From: Bradyrhizobium diazoefficiens
GTDB lineage: Bacteria; Pseudomonadota; Alphaproteobacteria; Rhizobiales; Xanthobacteraceae
Length of the DNA stretch: 64,000 nt
Direction: 5' to 3'
NCBI RefSeq assembly: GCF_016612535.1
Contig: NZ_JAENXS010000001.1
Span: 2,877,501-2,941,500, forward strand
Shown here: positions 25,948 through 36,722 of the stretch, one piece after another
Position numbering within the stretch: position 1 is the stretch's first letter
How the letters are laid out: each line of letters begins with the position of its first letter
Notes under the pieces: generated by a model
Seen by the model: the letters and a program-made list of their open reading frames with translations, nothing else
Told to the model about the DNA's origin: nothing
The model's database searches: none
Made by a program: the position numbers and the translations under genes

Positions 25948-26263
25948 ATGTGCTGGGATAAGAATCGGCCGCCCGAGGGGCCTACCAAGCGGGCCGATAT
26001 CTGCCACAGGCCTCCCCGCTGCGCAAGCTTGCAGGCCCTGTCAAAACGAGAAAATCGGGCCGATATCGGGGGCAAAACGGCTGTTTGGGCCCGAAACGAC
26101 CGACTTTCCGCCGATCTGGGTTCCGCTTCCCCCCGCCAACTGGCCAGTTGGCCGGCGCGGCAGATTCGACCCATTTTGAGTTTCGCACGATCGGGACCAT
26201 GCGGCCTATTGAGCTGCCGCATTCTCTGGGCAAGTTATCACCGACCGCTGTATGGGACCCGTG

Positions 26264-26455
26264 ATGGCTGACGAGAACGACAAGAGCGCGAAGCAGGCGA
26301 GGGGAGCGCGCGACGACCGCCTGAAATCAGCGCTGCGGGAGAACCTGAAGCGGCGAAAGATGCAGGCGCGTGAACGCGCCGCAAGCGCCGACCTCTCGCA
26401 GAACGACGATGGTTCCCTAAATGAGGGGGCCGTCGGCAAAACTGGCGACGAATAG
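26264..26455 (+). CDS. Small conserved hypothetical, basic protein
   Basis: A 63-residue protein starting MADENDKSAKQARGARDDR (ATG 26264; ATG 26252 is the alternative). It is rich in Lys, Arg and Glu, with ALRENLKRRKMQARERA as a probable amphipathic helix. Small proteins with the pattern DDRLKxALRENLKRRKxQAR are frequent in Rhizobiales (from memory). No function is known. It precedes the CNB-reductase gene by about 50 bases. Confidence 0.6.
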   Translation: MADENDKSAKQARGARDDRLKSALRENLKRRKMQARERAASADLSQNDDGSLNEGAVGKTGDE

Positions 26456-26503
26456 AAGACTGACGACCAGCGGCCAGAATTTTTTGGAGTGCATGCAGTG
26501 ACA

Positions 26504-28210
26504 ATGGGGCAGGACGAATCACGACGAACGGGGCGCGACGCGATGATGTCGCGGTTCACTCGCCCCGAGCAGACCTTTCCGACGCTGACATCCGACGAGA
26601 TCGAGCGCATGCGGCGTTTTGGCGAGCTCCGCACGTATCAGGATGGCGAGCTGCTGTTCGAGACCGGCAAGCCGGGGCCCGGCATGTTCGTCGTGCTGAA
26701 GGGCCACGTCGCCATCACCCAGCGTGACGGGCTTGGCCATGTCACCCCGTTGATCGACCAGGGGCCGGGGCAATTCCTGGCCGAGCTCGGCCAGCTCTCG
26801 GGACGTCCGGCGCTGGTCGATGGCCGCGCCGAAGGCGACGTCGAGACGCTGTTGCTGCCGCCGGAGCGGCTGCGGGCACTCCTGGTCGCCGAGGCCGAAT
26901 TGGGCGAGCGCATCATGCGCGCGCTGATCCTGCGCCGGGTCAACCTGCTCCAGGCCGGCGTCGGCGGCATCGTGCTGATTGGCCCCTCGCATTCGGCAGG
27001 CGTGGTGCGTTTACAGGGCTTCCTCACCCGCAACGGCCAGCCGCATCATCTGCTCGACCCCGAGCGTGATCGCGACGCCGCCGAAATGATCGCGCGCTAT
27101 TCGCCGAAACCCGAAGACTGGCCGCTGGTGGTCACGTCTGACGGTGCGGTGCTGCGCAATCCCGGCGAGACCGAGCTCGCACGCGCGATCGGCATGATCG
27201 GCGGCCCGCGCAACGACCGCATCTACGATGTTGCGATCGTCGGCTGCGGACCGGCGGGGCTCGCGACTGCCGTGTACGCGGCATCCGAAGGGCTGTCGGT
27301 CGCCGTGCTCGACACCCGCGCCTTCGGCGGCCAGGCCGGCGCCAGCGCGCGCATCGAAAATTATCTGGGTTTTCCGACCGGCATTTCCGGCCAGGCATTG
27401 ACGGCCCGCGCCTTCAACCAGGCGCAGAAATTCGGCGCCGACATCATGATTCCCGTGACGGTGCAGTCGCTCGACTGCACGCGCAAGGACGGCGTCTTTG
27501 CCGTGGCGCTCGACGGCAACGATCCCCTGCGCTCGCGCGCGGTGGTGGTCGCGAGCGGTGCGCGCTATCGCCGGCCGGAGATCGAGAACCTCGACAAGTT
27601 CGAGGGCCGCGGCGTCTGGTACTGGGCCTCGCCAGTCGAGGCGCGGCTTTGTGCCGGCGAAGAGGTGGCTCTGGTCGGCGCCGGCAATTCCGCAGGGCAG
27701 GCCGCCGTGTTCCTGTCGGGCCACGCCAGGAAGGTGCTGATGATCATCCGCGGCGGCGGCCTGGGTGCCAGCATGTCGCGCTATCTCATCGAGCGCATCG
27801 AAGCGACGCCGAACATCGAGCTGCTGTTCAACACCGAGATATCGGCGCTCGAAGGCGACGAGGCCTCGCTGCTGCGGCGGATCCGCTTGAAGAGCCGGCT
27901 GTCTGATGACGAGGAGGTTGCCGACATCCGCAATCTCTTTCTATTCGTAGGCGCCGATCCCGCCACCACTTGGCTCGACGGCTGTGGCGTGACGCTCGAT
28001 CGCGGCGGCTTCGTCGTCACCGGCGCGCAGTCCGAGCAGAACCAGGGCAAGCTGGTGGCGCCGTTGGAGACCTCCGTCCCCGGCGTCTACGCCGTTGGCG
28101 ACGTCCGCTCCGGCTCGGTCAAGCGCGTCGGCGGCGCCATCGGCGAAGGCGCGCAGGTCGTGGCCTCCCTGCACGGCTATCTCGGCGACGCCGCAAAACC
28201 GGCGCTTTAG
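26504..28210 (+). CDS. Fused CNB domain - thioredoxin-reductase-like FAD oxidoreductase
   Basis: A 568-residue three-part protein. Residues about 15-150 form a cyclic-nucleotide-binding domain (GELLFETGKPGPGMFVVLKG). Residues about 155-225 form a small thioredoxin-like spacer. Residues about 240-560 form a thioredoxin-reductase-like FAD/NAD(P) module with VGCGPAGLATAVYAASEG, FGGQAGASARIENYLGFP, LVGAGNSAGQAAVFLSG and VYAVGDVRSGSVKRV. The CxxC redox pair of true thioredoxin reductase is missing. The start may instead be ATG 26543. The fusion suggests reduction controlled by a nucleotide; substrate unknown. Confidence 0.85.
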   Translation: MGQDESRRTGRDAMMSRFTRPEQTFPTLTSDEIERMRRFGELRTYQDGELLFETGKPGPGMFVVLKGHVAITQRDGLGHVTPLIDQGPGQFLAELGQLSGRPALVDGRAEGDVETLLLPPERLRALLVAEAELGERIMRALILRRVNLLQAGVGGIVLIGPSHSAGVVRLQGFLTRNGQPHHLLDPERDRDAAEMIARYSPKPEDWPLVVTSDGAVLRNPGETELARAIGMIGGPRNDRIYDVAIVGCGPAGLATAVYAASEGLSVAVLDTRAFGGQAGASARIENYLGFPTGISGQALTARAFNQAQKFGADIMIPVTVQSLDCTRKDGVFAVALDGNDPLRSRAVVVASGARYRRPEIENLDKFEGRGVWYWASPVEARLCAGEEVALVGAGNSAGQAAVFLSGHARKVLMIIRGGGLGASMSRYLIERIEATPNIELLFNTEISALEGDEASLLRRIRLKSRLSDDEEVADIRNLFLFVGADPATTWLDGCGVTLDRGGFVVTGAQSEQNQGKLVAPLETSVPGVYAVGDVRSGSVKRVGGAIGEGAQVVASLHGYLGDAAKPAL

Positions 28211-28334
28211 TCAAGCAGAAGACAAGCAGGGGCAGGTCGAATGTGACTTGCCATCTTGCCGTGTCCCACGGACTATCCCTTCGTCGCGAGGCCAATCGCG
28301 CGCGGAAGAACAAAGATTTAAATGGGAGGACTCA

Positions 28335-28643
28335 ATGGCCGAACTCGTCGTGCTCTACAAGACGCCCAAGGACGCTGCCGCCTTCGACAAGCATTACGCC
28401 GAGACCCACATTCCGCTCGCCAAGAAATTGCCCGGCCTGAAGAAATACGCCGTCAGCACAGGGCCGGTCGGCTCGCCCGCCGGGCCATCCGGCGTTCACC
28501 TCGTCGCGATTCTCAGCTTTGACAGCGTGAGCGACATCCAGAAGGCGTTCGGCAGCGAAGAAGGCAAAGCGGCCGCAGGCGACGTGCCCAAATTCGCCAG
28601 CGGCGGTGCCGACCTCTTGATCTTCGACACCAAGGACGTGTGA
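28335..28643 (+). CDS. EthD-family ferredoxin-like protein
   Basis: A 102-residue dimeric alpha/beta-barrel protein of the EthD family. ELVVLYKTPKDAAAFDKHYAETHIPLAKKLPGLKKY is the typical opening with its conserved HIPLAKKLPGL. ATG 28335 follows GGGAGG. EthD proteins are linked to ether degradation in some actinobacteria, but most relatives have no known role. Transcribed alone here. Confidence 0.85.
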   Translation: MAELVVLYKTPKDAAAFDKHYAETHIPLAKKLPGLKKYAVSTGPVGSPAGPSGVHLVAILSFDSVSDIQKAFGSEEGKAAAGDVPKFASGGADLLIFDTKDV

Positions 28644-28678
28644 ATCTTCGATTCGACTTTCGTCGAAAGCTACAAGCT

Positions 28679-28766
28679 CGTAGCCCGGATGGAGCGAAGC
28701 GTAATCCGGGACAGCGGCATTCACACGCGAGAATCCCGGATTTCGCTGCGCTCCATCCGGGCTATA
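28679..28766. repeat. Palindromic intergenic repeat, same family as 22557-22645
   Basis: Outer arms CGTAGCCCGGATGGAGC and GCTCCATCCGGGCTATA; inner GCGTAATCCGGGAC and ATCCCGGATTTCGCTGC pair. The last bases have drifted from the perfect palindrome. Confidence 0.65.
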
Positions 28767-28933
28767 ATTGCTGTCGTTTGTGACAGCGCTGCAAAAAATT
28801 CAGCCATGCGTTTTGTCGATTCGCACGATGACGCATGGCGGGGCGCGTATATGTGATGCCGGCGCATGTGGCAATCCGATGAGGACCGTAATATCAGTCT
28901 CTTGATCTCAATGCAGAGAATAGGAGAGATGCC

Positions 28934-29443
28934 ATGGTTCTCGGGATGAGCCTGCAAGCCTTTACACTGGTCCATGTCATCATCAGCCTGATCGGTATCG
29001 TCGCCGGCCTCGTCGTGATGTTCGGCCTGCTCGGCTCGAAGCCGATGCCGGGCCTGACCGCGATCTTCCTGCTATTCACGATCCTGACCAATGCGACGGG
29101 CTCCCTGTTTCCGTTCAAGGAGCTGCTGCCCTCGTACATCATCGCCGCCATCTCGCTGGTGCTGCTCGCGATCGCGTGCATCGCGCTCTACGGCATGAAG
29201 CTCGCGGGCGCCTGGCGCCCGATCTACATCGTGACCGCGATGATCTCGCTCTATTTCAACGTCTTCGTGCTGATCATCCAGTCGTTCCTGAAGGTGCCGG
29301 CACTGGCCGCGCTCGCACCTGCCGTGCCGCCGGCGCCGCCGTCGGGCCCGGTATTCGCCGTGGTGCAGGGCATCGTCCTGGTGTTCTTCGTCTTGCTCAC
29401 CATCGGCACCTGGCGCCGCTACAAGCCGATGGCGTTCGCCTGA
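28934..29443 (+). CDS. Four-helix integral membrane protein, unknown function
   Basis: A 169-residue protein with four hydrophobic helices at about 10-32, 40-60, 65-90 and 95-118, and a fifth at 140-160. A Pro/Ala-rich loop ([13 protein letters not shown]) precedes the last helix. [21 protein letters not shown] is a conserved-looking loop. It lies 25 bases before an alpha/beta hydrolase and probably shares its transcript. DoxX-like or DUF-type membrane families are possible; none is recognised with confidence. Confidence 0.75.
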   Translation: MVLGMSLQAFTLVHVIISLIGIVAGLVVMFGLLGSKPMPGLTAIFLLFTILTNATGSLFPFKELLPSYIIAAISLVLLAIACIALYGMKLAGAWRPIYIVTAMISLYFNVFVLIIQSFLKVPALAALAPAVPPAPPSGPVFAVVQGIVLVFFVLLTIGTWRRYKPMAFA

Positions 29444-29468
29444 TCGTATCTCGCTAAAGGAGTCCCCA

Positions 29469-30293
29469 ATGCCCACCATCACCACAAAAGACGGCGTCGA
29501 GATTTTCTACAAGGATTGGGGCTCGGGCCAGCCGATCGTGTTCAGCCATGGCTGGCCGCTGTCGTCCGACGACTGGGACGCGCAGATGATGTTCTTCGTC
29601 ACCCGCGGCTATCGCGTCGTCGCGCATGACCGCCGCGGCCATGGCCGCTCGGCGCAGGTCTCCGACGGTCACGACATGGATCATTACGCCGACGATCTCG
29701 CGGCGGTGACGGCGCATCTCGACTTGAAGAACGCCATTCACGTCGGCCATTCCACCGGCGGTGGCGAAGTCGTGCATTACATCGCGCGCCATGGTGAGAG
29801 CCGGGTCGCGAAGGCCGCGATCCTCTGCGCGGTTCCGCCGCTGATGGTGCAGACCGCGGCCAATCCCGGTGGCCTGCCGAAGAAGGTGTTCGACGATTTC
29901 CAGACAGCGCTCGCCGCCGGCCGTTCGCAATTCTATCGCGACGTCGCCGCCGGCCCGTTCTACGGCTACAACCGTCCGGATGCGAAACCCTCGGAAGCCG
30001 TGATCCAGAACTGGTGGCGCCAGGGCATGATGGGCGGCGCCAAGGCGCATTACGACGGCATCGTCGCGTTCTCGCAAACCGATTTCACCGAGGATCTGAA
30101 AAAGATCAACGTGCCGGTGCTGGTGATGCACAGCGAGGACGACCAGATCGTGCCTTACGCCGACGCCGGCCCGTTGTCGGCGAAGCTCCTGAAGAAGGGC
30201 ACGCTGAAGACCTACAAAGGCTTTCCGCACGGCATGCCGACCACGCATGCCGAAACCATCAACGCGGACCTGCTGGCGTTCTTCAAGGAGTGA
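29469..30293 (+). CDS. Alpha/beta hydrolase, non-heme haloperoxidase-like
   Basis: A 274-residue alpha/beta hydrolase of the chloroperoxidase/arylesterase type. It shows [26 protein letters not shown], the nucleophile elbow [17 protein letters not shown] (acid) and [11 protein letters not shown] (catalytic His). These match cofactor-free haloperoxidase/peracid-forming esterases, though the in vivo substrate is usually an ester or lactone. It follows a membrane-protein gene, and its stop codon lies in a palindrome shared with the convergent TetR gene. Confidence 0.9.
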   Translation: MPTITTKDGVEIFYKDWGSGQPIVFSHGWPLSSDDWDAQMMFFVTRGYRVVAHDRRGHGRSAQVSDGHDMDHYADDLAAVTAHLDLKNAIHVGHSTGGGEVVHYIARHGESRVAKAAILCAVPPLMVQTAANPGGLPKKVFDDFQTALAAGRSQFYRDVAAGPFYGYNRPDAKPSEAVIQNWWRQGMMGGAKAHYDGIVAFSQTDFTEDLKKINVPVLVMHSEDDQIVPYADAGPLSAKLLKKGTLKTYKGFPHGMPTTHAETINADLLAFFKE

Positions 30294-30308
30294 GGTCGCA
30301 CGACCTCA
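30291..30308. terminator. Convergent palindrome containing both stop codons
   Basis: TGAGGTCG-CA-CGACCTCA. The left TGA is the hydrolase stop and the right TCA is the stop of the leftward TetR gene. The hairpin could end both transcripts, though it lacks T-runs. Confidence 0.4.
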
Positions 30309-30959
30309 TTGCAGGATCGCCCTGATCGCGTCGAAGGTCCGTTTGACAAAAGCCTCCGGCTTGTCGCGCGGGCCTTCGCTGAGCCAGCTCTCGCCACCGA
30401 CGCGCATCGCGCCGGTGGCGATCATGGCGACGAGCCGCGCTTTCAGCCGGTCCGACTTGCGGCCGGAGCGTTGCGTCAGGCCGTCCGCCAGCGCGCGCTC
30501 GAGCTTTTCGTATTTCAGCTGATCGCGGGCCTGAAGCGCGGGATTGTCGCGCTTGAGCCGCGACATCGCCGCCGCCTCGGTCGGATCGATCCGCTTGATC
30601 GCCGTTGCAATCGCGTTCTCCGCCGCCGCCAGCATGGACTCCTCCGCAGGCCGGGCGAGAATCTCGGTGACCAACGCTGCCGCCGCATCCTCCTGCCAGG
30701 CGGCGACCACGTCCTCCTTGGATGCGAAATAGTGAAAGAAGCTCCGCCGCGACATGTCGGCCGCAGCCGCAATGTCGTCGATGGTCGTGGCCTCGAAGCC
30801 GCGCTCCAGGAACAGCGCCATCGCCGCGCGCTTCAGCCGCTCGCGGGTCTGCTGCTGCTTGCGCTGCCGCAAACCTGACCCATCAGGGGATTTTGTCCCT
30901 GCCGGCAATGGCTTGGCGCGTTCCCTGGCCGATGTCCCGGTGGGCTTCGAAGCCTTCAA
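30306..30959 (-). CDS. TetR-family transcriptional regulator
   Basis: A 217-residue regulator. After a 30-residue basic/Pro-rich N-terminal extension, the TetR DNA-binding domain is clear (RERLKRAAMALFLERGFEATTIDDIAAAADMSRRSFFHYFASKEDVV). The C-terminal ligand domain contains SRLKRDNPALQARDQLKYEKLE. It diverges from the SDR gene, and the gap holds two overlapping palindromes, so it probably represses that gene and itself. Confidence 0.88.
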   Translation of the reverse strand: MKASKPTGTSARERAKPLPAGTKSPDGSGLRQRKQQQTRERLKRAAMALFLERGFEATTIDDIAAAADMSRRSFFHYFASKEDVVAAWQEDAAAALVTEILARPAEESMLAAAENAIATAIKRIDPTEAAAMSRLKRDNPALQARDQLKYEKLERALADGLTQRSGRKSDRLKARLVAMIATGAMRVGGESWLSEGPRDKPEAFVKRTFDAIRAILQ

Positions 30960-30973
30960 ACTATTTCACCTCT

Positions 30974-30994
30974 TGCAAATTTGCACTCAGTGCA
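30974..30994. promoter_or_regulatory. Probable TetR operator between tetR-like and SDR genes
   Basis: Two overlapping palindromes: TGCAAATTTGCA (30974-30985, perfect) and TGCACT-C-AGTGCA (30982-30994, perfect). They lie 55 bases before the SDR start and 15 bases before the tetR start. Confidence 0.55.
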
Positions 30995-31048
30995 CATTTA
31001 GACCGGTCGCGGGCCTCTTCCAACCCCTGATAGTCTGGAGTTTAAGGC

Positions 31049-31987
31049 ATGACCGACTGGACCACGGCAGACATCCCCTCGCTCAGCGGCAAGACTGCCG
31101 TTGTCACCGGGGCCACCGGCGGCCTCGGTTACGAGACGGCACTGGCGTTGGCGGGCACTGGTGCCATTGTCATACTCACCGGGCGCAGCGACGCAAAGGG
31201 CCTGCGGGCGATCGAGGGCATTTGCGCGCGGTTTCCCAACGCCCTGATCGCCTATGAGCATCTCGATCTCGCCAGCCTGTCGTCGGTTGCCGATTTCGCT
31301 CGGCGCTTTGCCGCCAGCAACGACCAGCTCGACCTCCTCGTCAACAATGCCGGTGTGATGGCGCTGCCGAAGCGGCAGCAGACCGAGGATGGTTTCGAGA
31401 TGCAGCTCGGCACCAATTACCTCGGCCACTACGCGCTGACAGCACATCTGTTGCCGCAGCTTCGTCGTGCGAAGGCTGCGCGTGTGGTCAATCTTTCGAG
31501 CCTCGCGCACCGCTCCGGCGCGATCAATTTCGACGATCTCCAGAGCACGCGGTCCTATCGTCCCTGGCGCGCCTACTGCCAGTCCAAGCTGGCCATGCTG
31601 ATGTTTGCTCTCGAATTGCAACGCCGCAGTCTCGCGTCTGGCTGGGGCCTGATGAGCCTCGGCGCCCATCCCGGCTATGCGCGCACCGATCTCATTCCGA
31701 ATGGTCCGGGCGCCAATACCTTCCAGTGGCGGGTGAGCCGGTGGCTACAGCCCTTGATCAGCCAGTCCGCGGCCGAAGGCGCGCTGCCCACGTTGTTCGC
31801 TGCGACATCGGCGGAAGCCGAGCCCGGCGGCTATTACGGTCCGAATGGGTTCTACGAATTGAAGGGCCCGCCGGCGCCGGCGCGGATCATGCCGCAGGCG
31901 AAGGATTTCGCTTCTTCTGCCATGCTGTGGGATGCCTCGGCGACGTTGACCGGTGTATCCTTCGACGAGATCGCGGCCGCCGCATGA
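31049..31987 (+). CDS. SDR-family oxidoreductase
   Basis: A 312-residue short-chain dehydrogenase of the retinol-dehydrogenase-like type. Cofactor motif TGATGGLGYETALAL, NNAGVM, catalytic Ser in NLSSLAHRSG, and YCQSKLAM for Tyr/Lys. The long C-terminus (LQPLISQSAAEGALPTLFAAT, then YYGPNGFYELKGPP) is typical of this subgroup. Likely controlled by the divergent TetR regulator. The substrate is probably a lipophilic alcohol or aldehyde, by family only. Confidence 0.88.
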   Translation: MTDWTTADIPSLSGKTAVVTGATGGLGYETALALAGTGAIVILTGRSDAKGLRAIEGICARFPNALIAYEHLDLASLSSVADFARRFAASNDQLDLLVNNAGVMALPKRQQTEDGFEMQLGTNYLGHYALTAHLLPQLRRAKAARVVNLSSLAHRSGAINFDDLQSTRSYRPWRAYCQSKLAMLMFALELQRRSLASGWGLMSLGAHPGYARTDLIPNGPGANTFQWRVSRWLQPLISQSAAEGALPTLFAATSAEAEPGGYYGPNGFYELKGPPAPARIMPQAKDFASSAMLWDASATLTGVSFDEIAAAA

Positions 31988-32198
31988 GCGGCGATCTCGG
32001 TGGGGACGTCCCGATGCGCGTCATCATTTCGGCGCGACTGCCGCGGCATGATCCGGGTCGCCCGCGAGGGCTTTCCGCGGAAACTGCTGGAGATGACGGA
32101 TATCAATAGCCTCTGATCCGCCCTGTGGTTAGCTTTGAGGATATTTTGGCACCCGCGCGCGTTGTGCCTCATCTGCATCGCAGGAGAAGGGCCGGCGA

Positions 32199-32648
32199 AT
32201 GTCCCCCCAGCTTAAATTGATCGCACTCGACGCCGACGATCTCGCCGTGATCTCGACCCATGTGCAGGATGCCCGCGTCCAGCCCTCCGACATCATCTGG
32301 CGGCAGGGCGAGAAGCGCCTGGTGGTCGGCATGAGCCGGCTGGACTGGGAGCAGACGCTGGAGGGCGAGGCCGAGCCGCGCCGGCTGGTTTCGGCGCTTC
32401 GTTTCGACCGCGTGCTTGCCTGCAAGTCGCGCGACATCGATCTTGCGGCGCCAGAGGCGGTCCTCGACCTTGTCGGCATCGAGTTTCATCCTCAGGACGG
32501 CCGCGACGAGGAGCCCGGCGGCAGCGCGTTGCTGTTGTTCGCCCAGGGCGGCGCCATCCGCCTCGACGTCGAATGCCTGGAATGCGAGCTGACTGATCTG
32601 GGGGCGGACGAGCTGGGAACGGGGTTGGAGGTCGAAGGGGGAGGGTGA
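32199..32648 (+). CDS. DUF2948 family protein
   Basis: A 149-residue protein. LKLIALDADDLAVISTHVQDA is the family opening, with RFDRVLACKSRDID central and LEVEGGG-like acidic end. DUF2948 genes usually precede hisD in alphaproteobacteria, as here (137 bases before it). Function is unknown. The last 15 residues are a Gly/Glu-rich tail. Confidence 0.82.
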   Translation: MSPQLKLIALDADDLAVISTHVQDARVQPSDIIWRQGEKRLVVGMSRLDWEQTLEGEAEPRRLVSALRFDRVLACKSRDIDLAAPEAVLDLVGIEFHPQDGRDEEPGGSALLLFAQGGAIRLDVECLECELTDLGADELGTGLEVEGGG

Positions 32649-32784
32649 GCCACGCTTGCGGTATACCAGCGAAACCCCGGTCTCATTCCGGCCAAGGGTT
32701 GACGGAAGGGGGCCGCCGCGCCATTGAGCAGGGGCCTTGTGACGTCGATCTGCCCCCAAAGACCAGCCAAAAGACCATCGAAAA

Positions 32785-34076
<1,292 letters not shown>

Positions 34077-34080
<4 letters not shown>

Positions 34081-34574
34081 CAAAGCCGCCCGAACAGGAC
34101 GACTCGACCAATCGCATCGTTGCGGTCACCCTCGACGAAGTCTCGATCGGCCGTTCCGGGCCCGACATCGAGCATGAGCGCGCGATTGCGATCTACGACC
34201 TGGTCGAGCAGAATTTGTTTGCGCCCGAGGGCGCCGACGGCCAGGGACCGTTCACGTTGCATATCGGCATCACCGGCAGCCGGCTGATGTTCGACATCCG
34301 CCGTGAGGACGGCACGCCGGTGGTCGCGCATCTGTTGTCGCTGACGCCGTTCCGGCGGATCGTGAAGGACTATTTCATGATCTGCGACAGCTATTATCAG
34401 GCGATCCGCACCGCGACCCCGGACAAGATCGAGGCCATCGACATGGGCCGCCGCGGCATCCATGACGAGGGATCGCGCACGCTGCAGGAGCGCTTGAAGG
34501 GTAAGGTGCGGGTCGATTTCGAAACCTCGCGCCGGCTGTTCACGCTCATTACCGTCCTGCACTGGAAGGGCTAG
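34077..34574 (+). CDS. UPF0262 family protein
   Basis: A 165-residue protein of the alphaproteobacterial UPF0262 family. It has [33 protein letters not shown] and [20 protein letters not shown]. The start ATG 34077 overlaps the hisD stop (ATGA), so it is coupled. The gene order hisD-UPF0262-LMW phosphatase is conserved. No biochemical role is known. Confidence 0.9.
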
Positions 34575-34579
34575 GCGCG

Positions 34580-35047
34580 ATGGCGGGTCCGCCACGCGCA
34601 AGCAATCCTCAATCGGTGCTGTTCGCCTGCGCCATGAACAGCGTGCGCTCGCCGATGGCCGAGAGCCTGCTGCGGCACATGTTTCCGCAGGGCCTCTACG
34701 TGAAGTCGGCCGGCGCCCGAAAAGGTGAGCTCGATCCGTTCGCCGTCACTGTGATGGGCGAGCTCAGCCAGGACATCTCCACCCACAAGCCGCAGACCTT
34801 CGAGGAGCTGGAGGACTGGGAGGGGCTGAACTTCGACCTCATCGTCACGCTGTCGCCGGAGGCGCACCACAAGGCGCTGGAGCTGACCCGCACGCTCGCG
34901 GCCGACGTCGAATACTGGCCGACGCAGGACCCCACCACCATCGAAGGCAGCCGCGACCAGAAGCTCGCCGCCTATCGCGAGGTCTGCGACCAGCTGATGA
35001 TGCGGATTCGCCGGCGGTTCGCGAAGGTCGGCGCGGCGAGCGGGTAG
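34580..35047 (+). CDS. Low-molecular-weight phosphatase family protein
   Basis: A 155-residue protein of the LMW protein-tyrosine-phosphatase/arsenate-reductase fold. The P-loop is CAMNSVRSPMAE (C-x5-R-S), and the general acid is in the DPTT motif near the C-terminus. It starts 5 bases after UPF0262 and belongs to the hisD transcription unit. A protein or small-molecule phosphatase function is likely; it lacks the downstream cysteines of thioredoxin-coupled arsenate reductase. Confidence 0.85.
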   Translation: MAGPPRASNPQSVLFACAMNSVRSPMAESLLRHMFPQGLYVKSAGARKGELDPFAVTVMGELSQDISTHKPQTFEELEDWEGLNFDLIVTLSPEAHHKALELTRTLAADVEYWPTQDPTTIEGSRDQKLAAYREVCDQLMMRIRRRFAKVGAASG

Positions 35048-35203
35048 TCTTCGACGCCCGTAACACCCGCGTCACAGACTAAGGGCACACGCATGTCGGA
35101 CACCTCGAATCACCAAACCTCGGGTTCCCGGGTTGTGAAATCAGCCCCCGTCCGATAGGTTCCGCGCGCAATTCACCCCCTGCCTCGCTCCCCAAATCAC
35201 CTG

Positions 35204-35833
35204 ATGCTCGGCCGCCCCAAATTCGTTCTTGCCTCCGGTTCGCCGCGGCGCCTGTCGCTGCTCAACCAGGCCGGCATCGACCCGGACGCGCTCCGGCCAG
35301 CCGACGTCGACGAGACGCCGAAGCGGGGCGAGCTGCCGCGCGCCTGTGCCAACCGCCTCGCGAGGGCCAAGGCTGATGCGGCGCTGAAATCGGTCCAGCT
35401 CGACGATGAGCTGCGCGGCGCCTTCATCCTCTCCGCCGACACCGTGGTGGCGGTCGGCCGCCGCATCCTGCCCAAGGCCAATCTCGTCGACGAAGCCGCG
35501 CAGTGCCTGCGGCTGTTGTCGGGCCGCAACCACCGCGTCTACACCGCAATCTGCCTGGTGACCCCGCGCGAGGCGTTCCGCCAGCGCCTGGTCGAGACCC
35601 GCGTCCGCTTCAAGCGTCTCTCGGAGGACGACATCCAGGCCTATATCGGCTCGGGCGAATGGCGCGGCAAAGCCGGCGGCTACGCCGTGCAGGGCATCGC
35701 CGGCTCGTTCGTGGTGAAGATGGTGGGCTCCTACAGCAACGTGGTCGGCCTGCCGCTGTACGAGACCACGACGCTGCTCGGCGGCGAAGGCTTTCCGATT
35801 CGCTTCGGCTGGCTCAACGCCACCGCCGTGTGA
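35204..35833 (+). CDS. maf: Maf-family nucleotide pyrophosphatase
   Basis: A 209-residue Maf protein that hydrolyses non-canonical or modified nucleoside triphosphates to monophosphates. The opening [12 protein letters not shown], the catalytic [15 protein letters not shown], and the substrate segment [17 protein letters not shown] are diagnostic. The first residues vary from canonical Maf only in length. It lies 156 bases after the phosphatase gene; infA, usually found here in related genomes, is not in that gap. yacG follows. Confidence 0.94.
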   Translation: MLGRPKFVLASGSPRRLSLLNQAGIDPDALRPADVDETPKRGELPRACANRLARAKADAALKSVQLDDELRGAFILSADTVVAVGRRILPKANLVDEAAQCLRLLSGRNHRVYTAICLVTPREAFRQRLVETRVRFKRLSEDDIQAYIGSGEWRGKAGGYAVQGIAGSFVVKMVGSYSNVVGLPLYETTTLLGGEGFPIRFGWLNATAV

Positions 35834-35948
35834 GGCGCGGGAACTGGCCTCGCTGCTCCCAAACCGCGAAAACAACCCCATGCACAGTAGAACGGCGCTT
35901 GTGGGACCTGCGGAATTTCAGCGCCGCGTTCCCGCGTGAGTCGAGAGG

Positions 35949-35978
35949 CCCATCCCATCCCATCCCATCCGATCCCAT
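35949..35978. repeat. Short tandem repeat (CCCAT)n before yacG
   Basis: Five exact CCCAT units and one CCGAT variant run in tandem, 31 bases before the yacG start. Copy number is likely to vary by slippage. Confidence 0.7.
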
Positions 35979-36008
35979 CGCCCGCGATGCGGTGATACAA
36001 GCGCCCCC

Positions 36009-36191
36009 ATGGTCGACCACGTCAAAAAGCCCGCCGCCCCCCTCAAAACCTGCCCGATCTGCGGCAAGCCGCAGGCGGAGGCCACCCGCCCGTTCTGCTC
36101 ATCGCGCTGCCGCGACGTCGATTTGAACCGCTGGCTGAAGGGCTCCTACGTCATTCCCGGTCGGGATGACGAGGCGGATGGCGAAGAATAA
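36009..36191 (+). CDS. yacG: DNA gyrase inhibitor / zinc-binding protein YacG
   Basis: A 60-residue zinc-finger protein. The four zinc cysteines are in TCPICGKPQ and [22 protein letters not shown], the hallmark of YacG, which binds gyrase and lowers its activity. The C-terminus is acidic (DDEADGEE). It follows maf, as in other alphaproteobacteria. Confidence 0.93.
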   Translation: MVDHVKKPAAPLKTCPICGKPQAEATRPFCSSRCRDVDLNRWLKGSYVIPGRDDEADGEE

Positions 36192-36388
36192 TCTAGTGAT
36201 ATCAATTACCTAAATTGATTTCAGGCGTGTCGCACCTCTGCCGCGGCAAGCCCGCCCCACCTTGTACACAGCCGGGCCGCGCCCCGCGAAGCCATAGGCG
36301 AAGCGTGGGTGGACAGGCCGCTCTCCGCCCACTATAAACCGCCCGCTCGATGGGCCTTGACCTTCTCTTTGGGTCCTTCCCTCAGCAC

Positions 36389-36464
36389 GCCCAGGTAGCT
36401 CAGTTGGTAGAGCATGCGACTGAAAATCGCAGTGTCGGTGGTTCGATTCCGCCCCTGGGCACCA
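36389..36464 (+). tRNA. tRNA-Phe (anticodon GAA)
   Basis: A 76-base cloverleaf with acceptor GCCCAGG/CCTGGGC, D arm AGCTCAGTTGGTAGAGC, and anticodon stem TGCGA/TCGCA with loop CTGAAAA. The T arm is GGTGGTTCGATTCCGCC, and CCA is encoded. It marks the left edge of an accessory region; a decayed copy is at 46507. Confidence 0.96.
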
Positions 36465-36722
36465 AGACGACGCTTTTCCACGCCGGAGCACGATCTTGTA
36501 CGACTGCGTTCGCTAGAGATCGCCGCGAAGGGCGCTCGCGAATTTTTCTCCCTAGGGATTGGTTTTGTTTTGAGCGTGGAAGGTCGCCCTAACAATCAAT
36601 CGTTTAGGTCCGCAGGTTCAAATCACCCGCAATCAACTTGCGATCATGGGTACAGGGGGCGAGGTCACGGTCGCTTACGCGGACGTTTGCGTACGATTGG
36701 CGCAATCACAGGCTCACTCGCC

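Noticed and set aside
35048..35203. Translation initiation factor infA expected between phosphatase and maf genes
   Set aside because: The gap holds only a short 18-codon frame without any S1/OB-fold sequence, so infA is not here.
36465..36722. Integrase gene next to tRNA-Phe
   Set aside because: No tyrosine-recombinase sequence is visible beside the tRNA, so an active island cannot be claimed.
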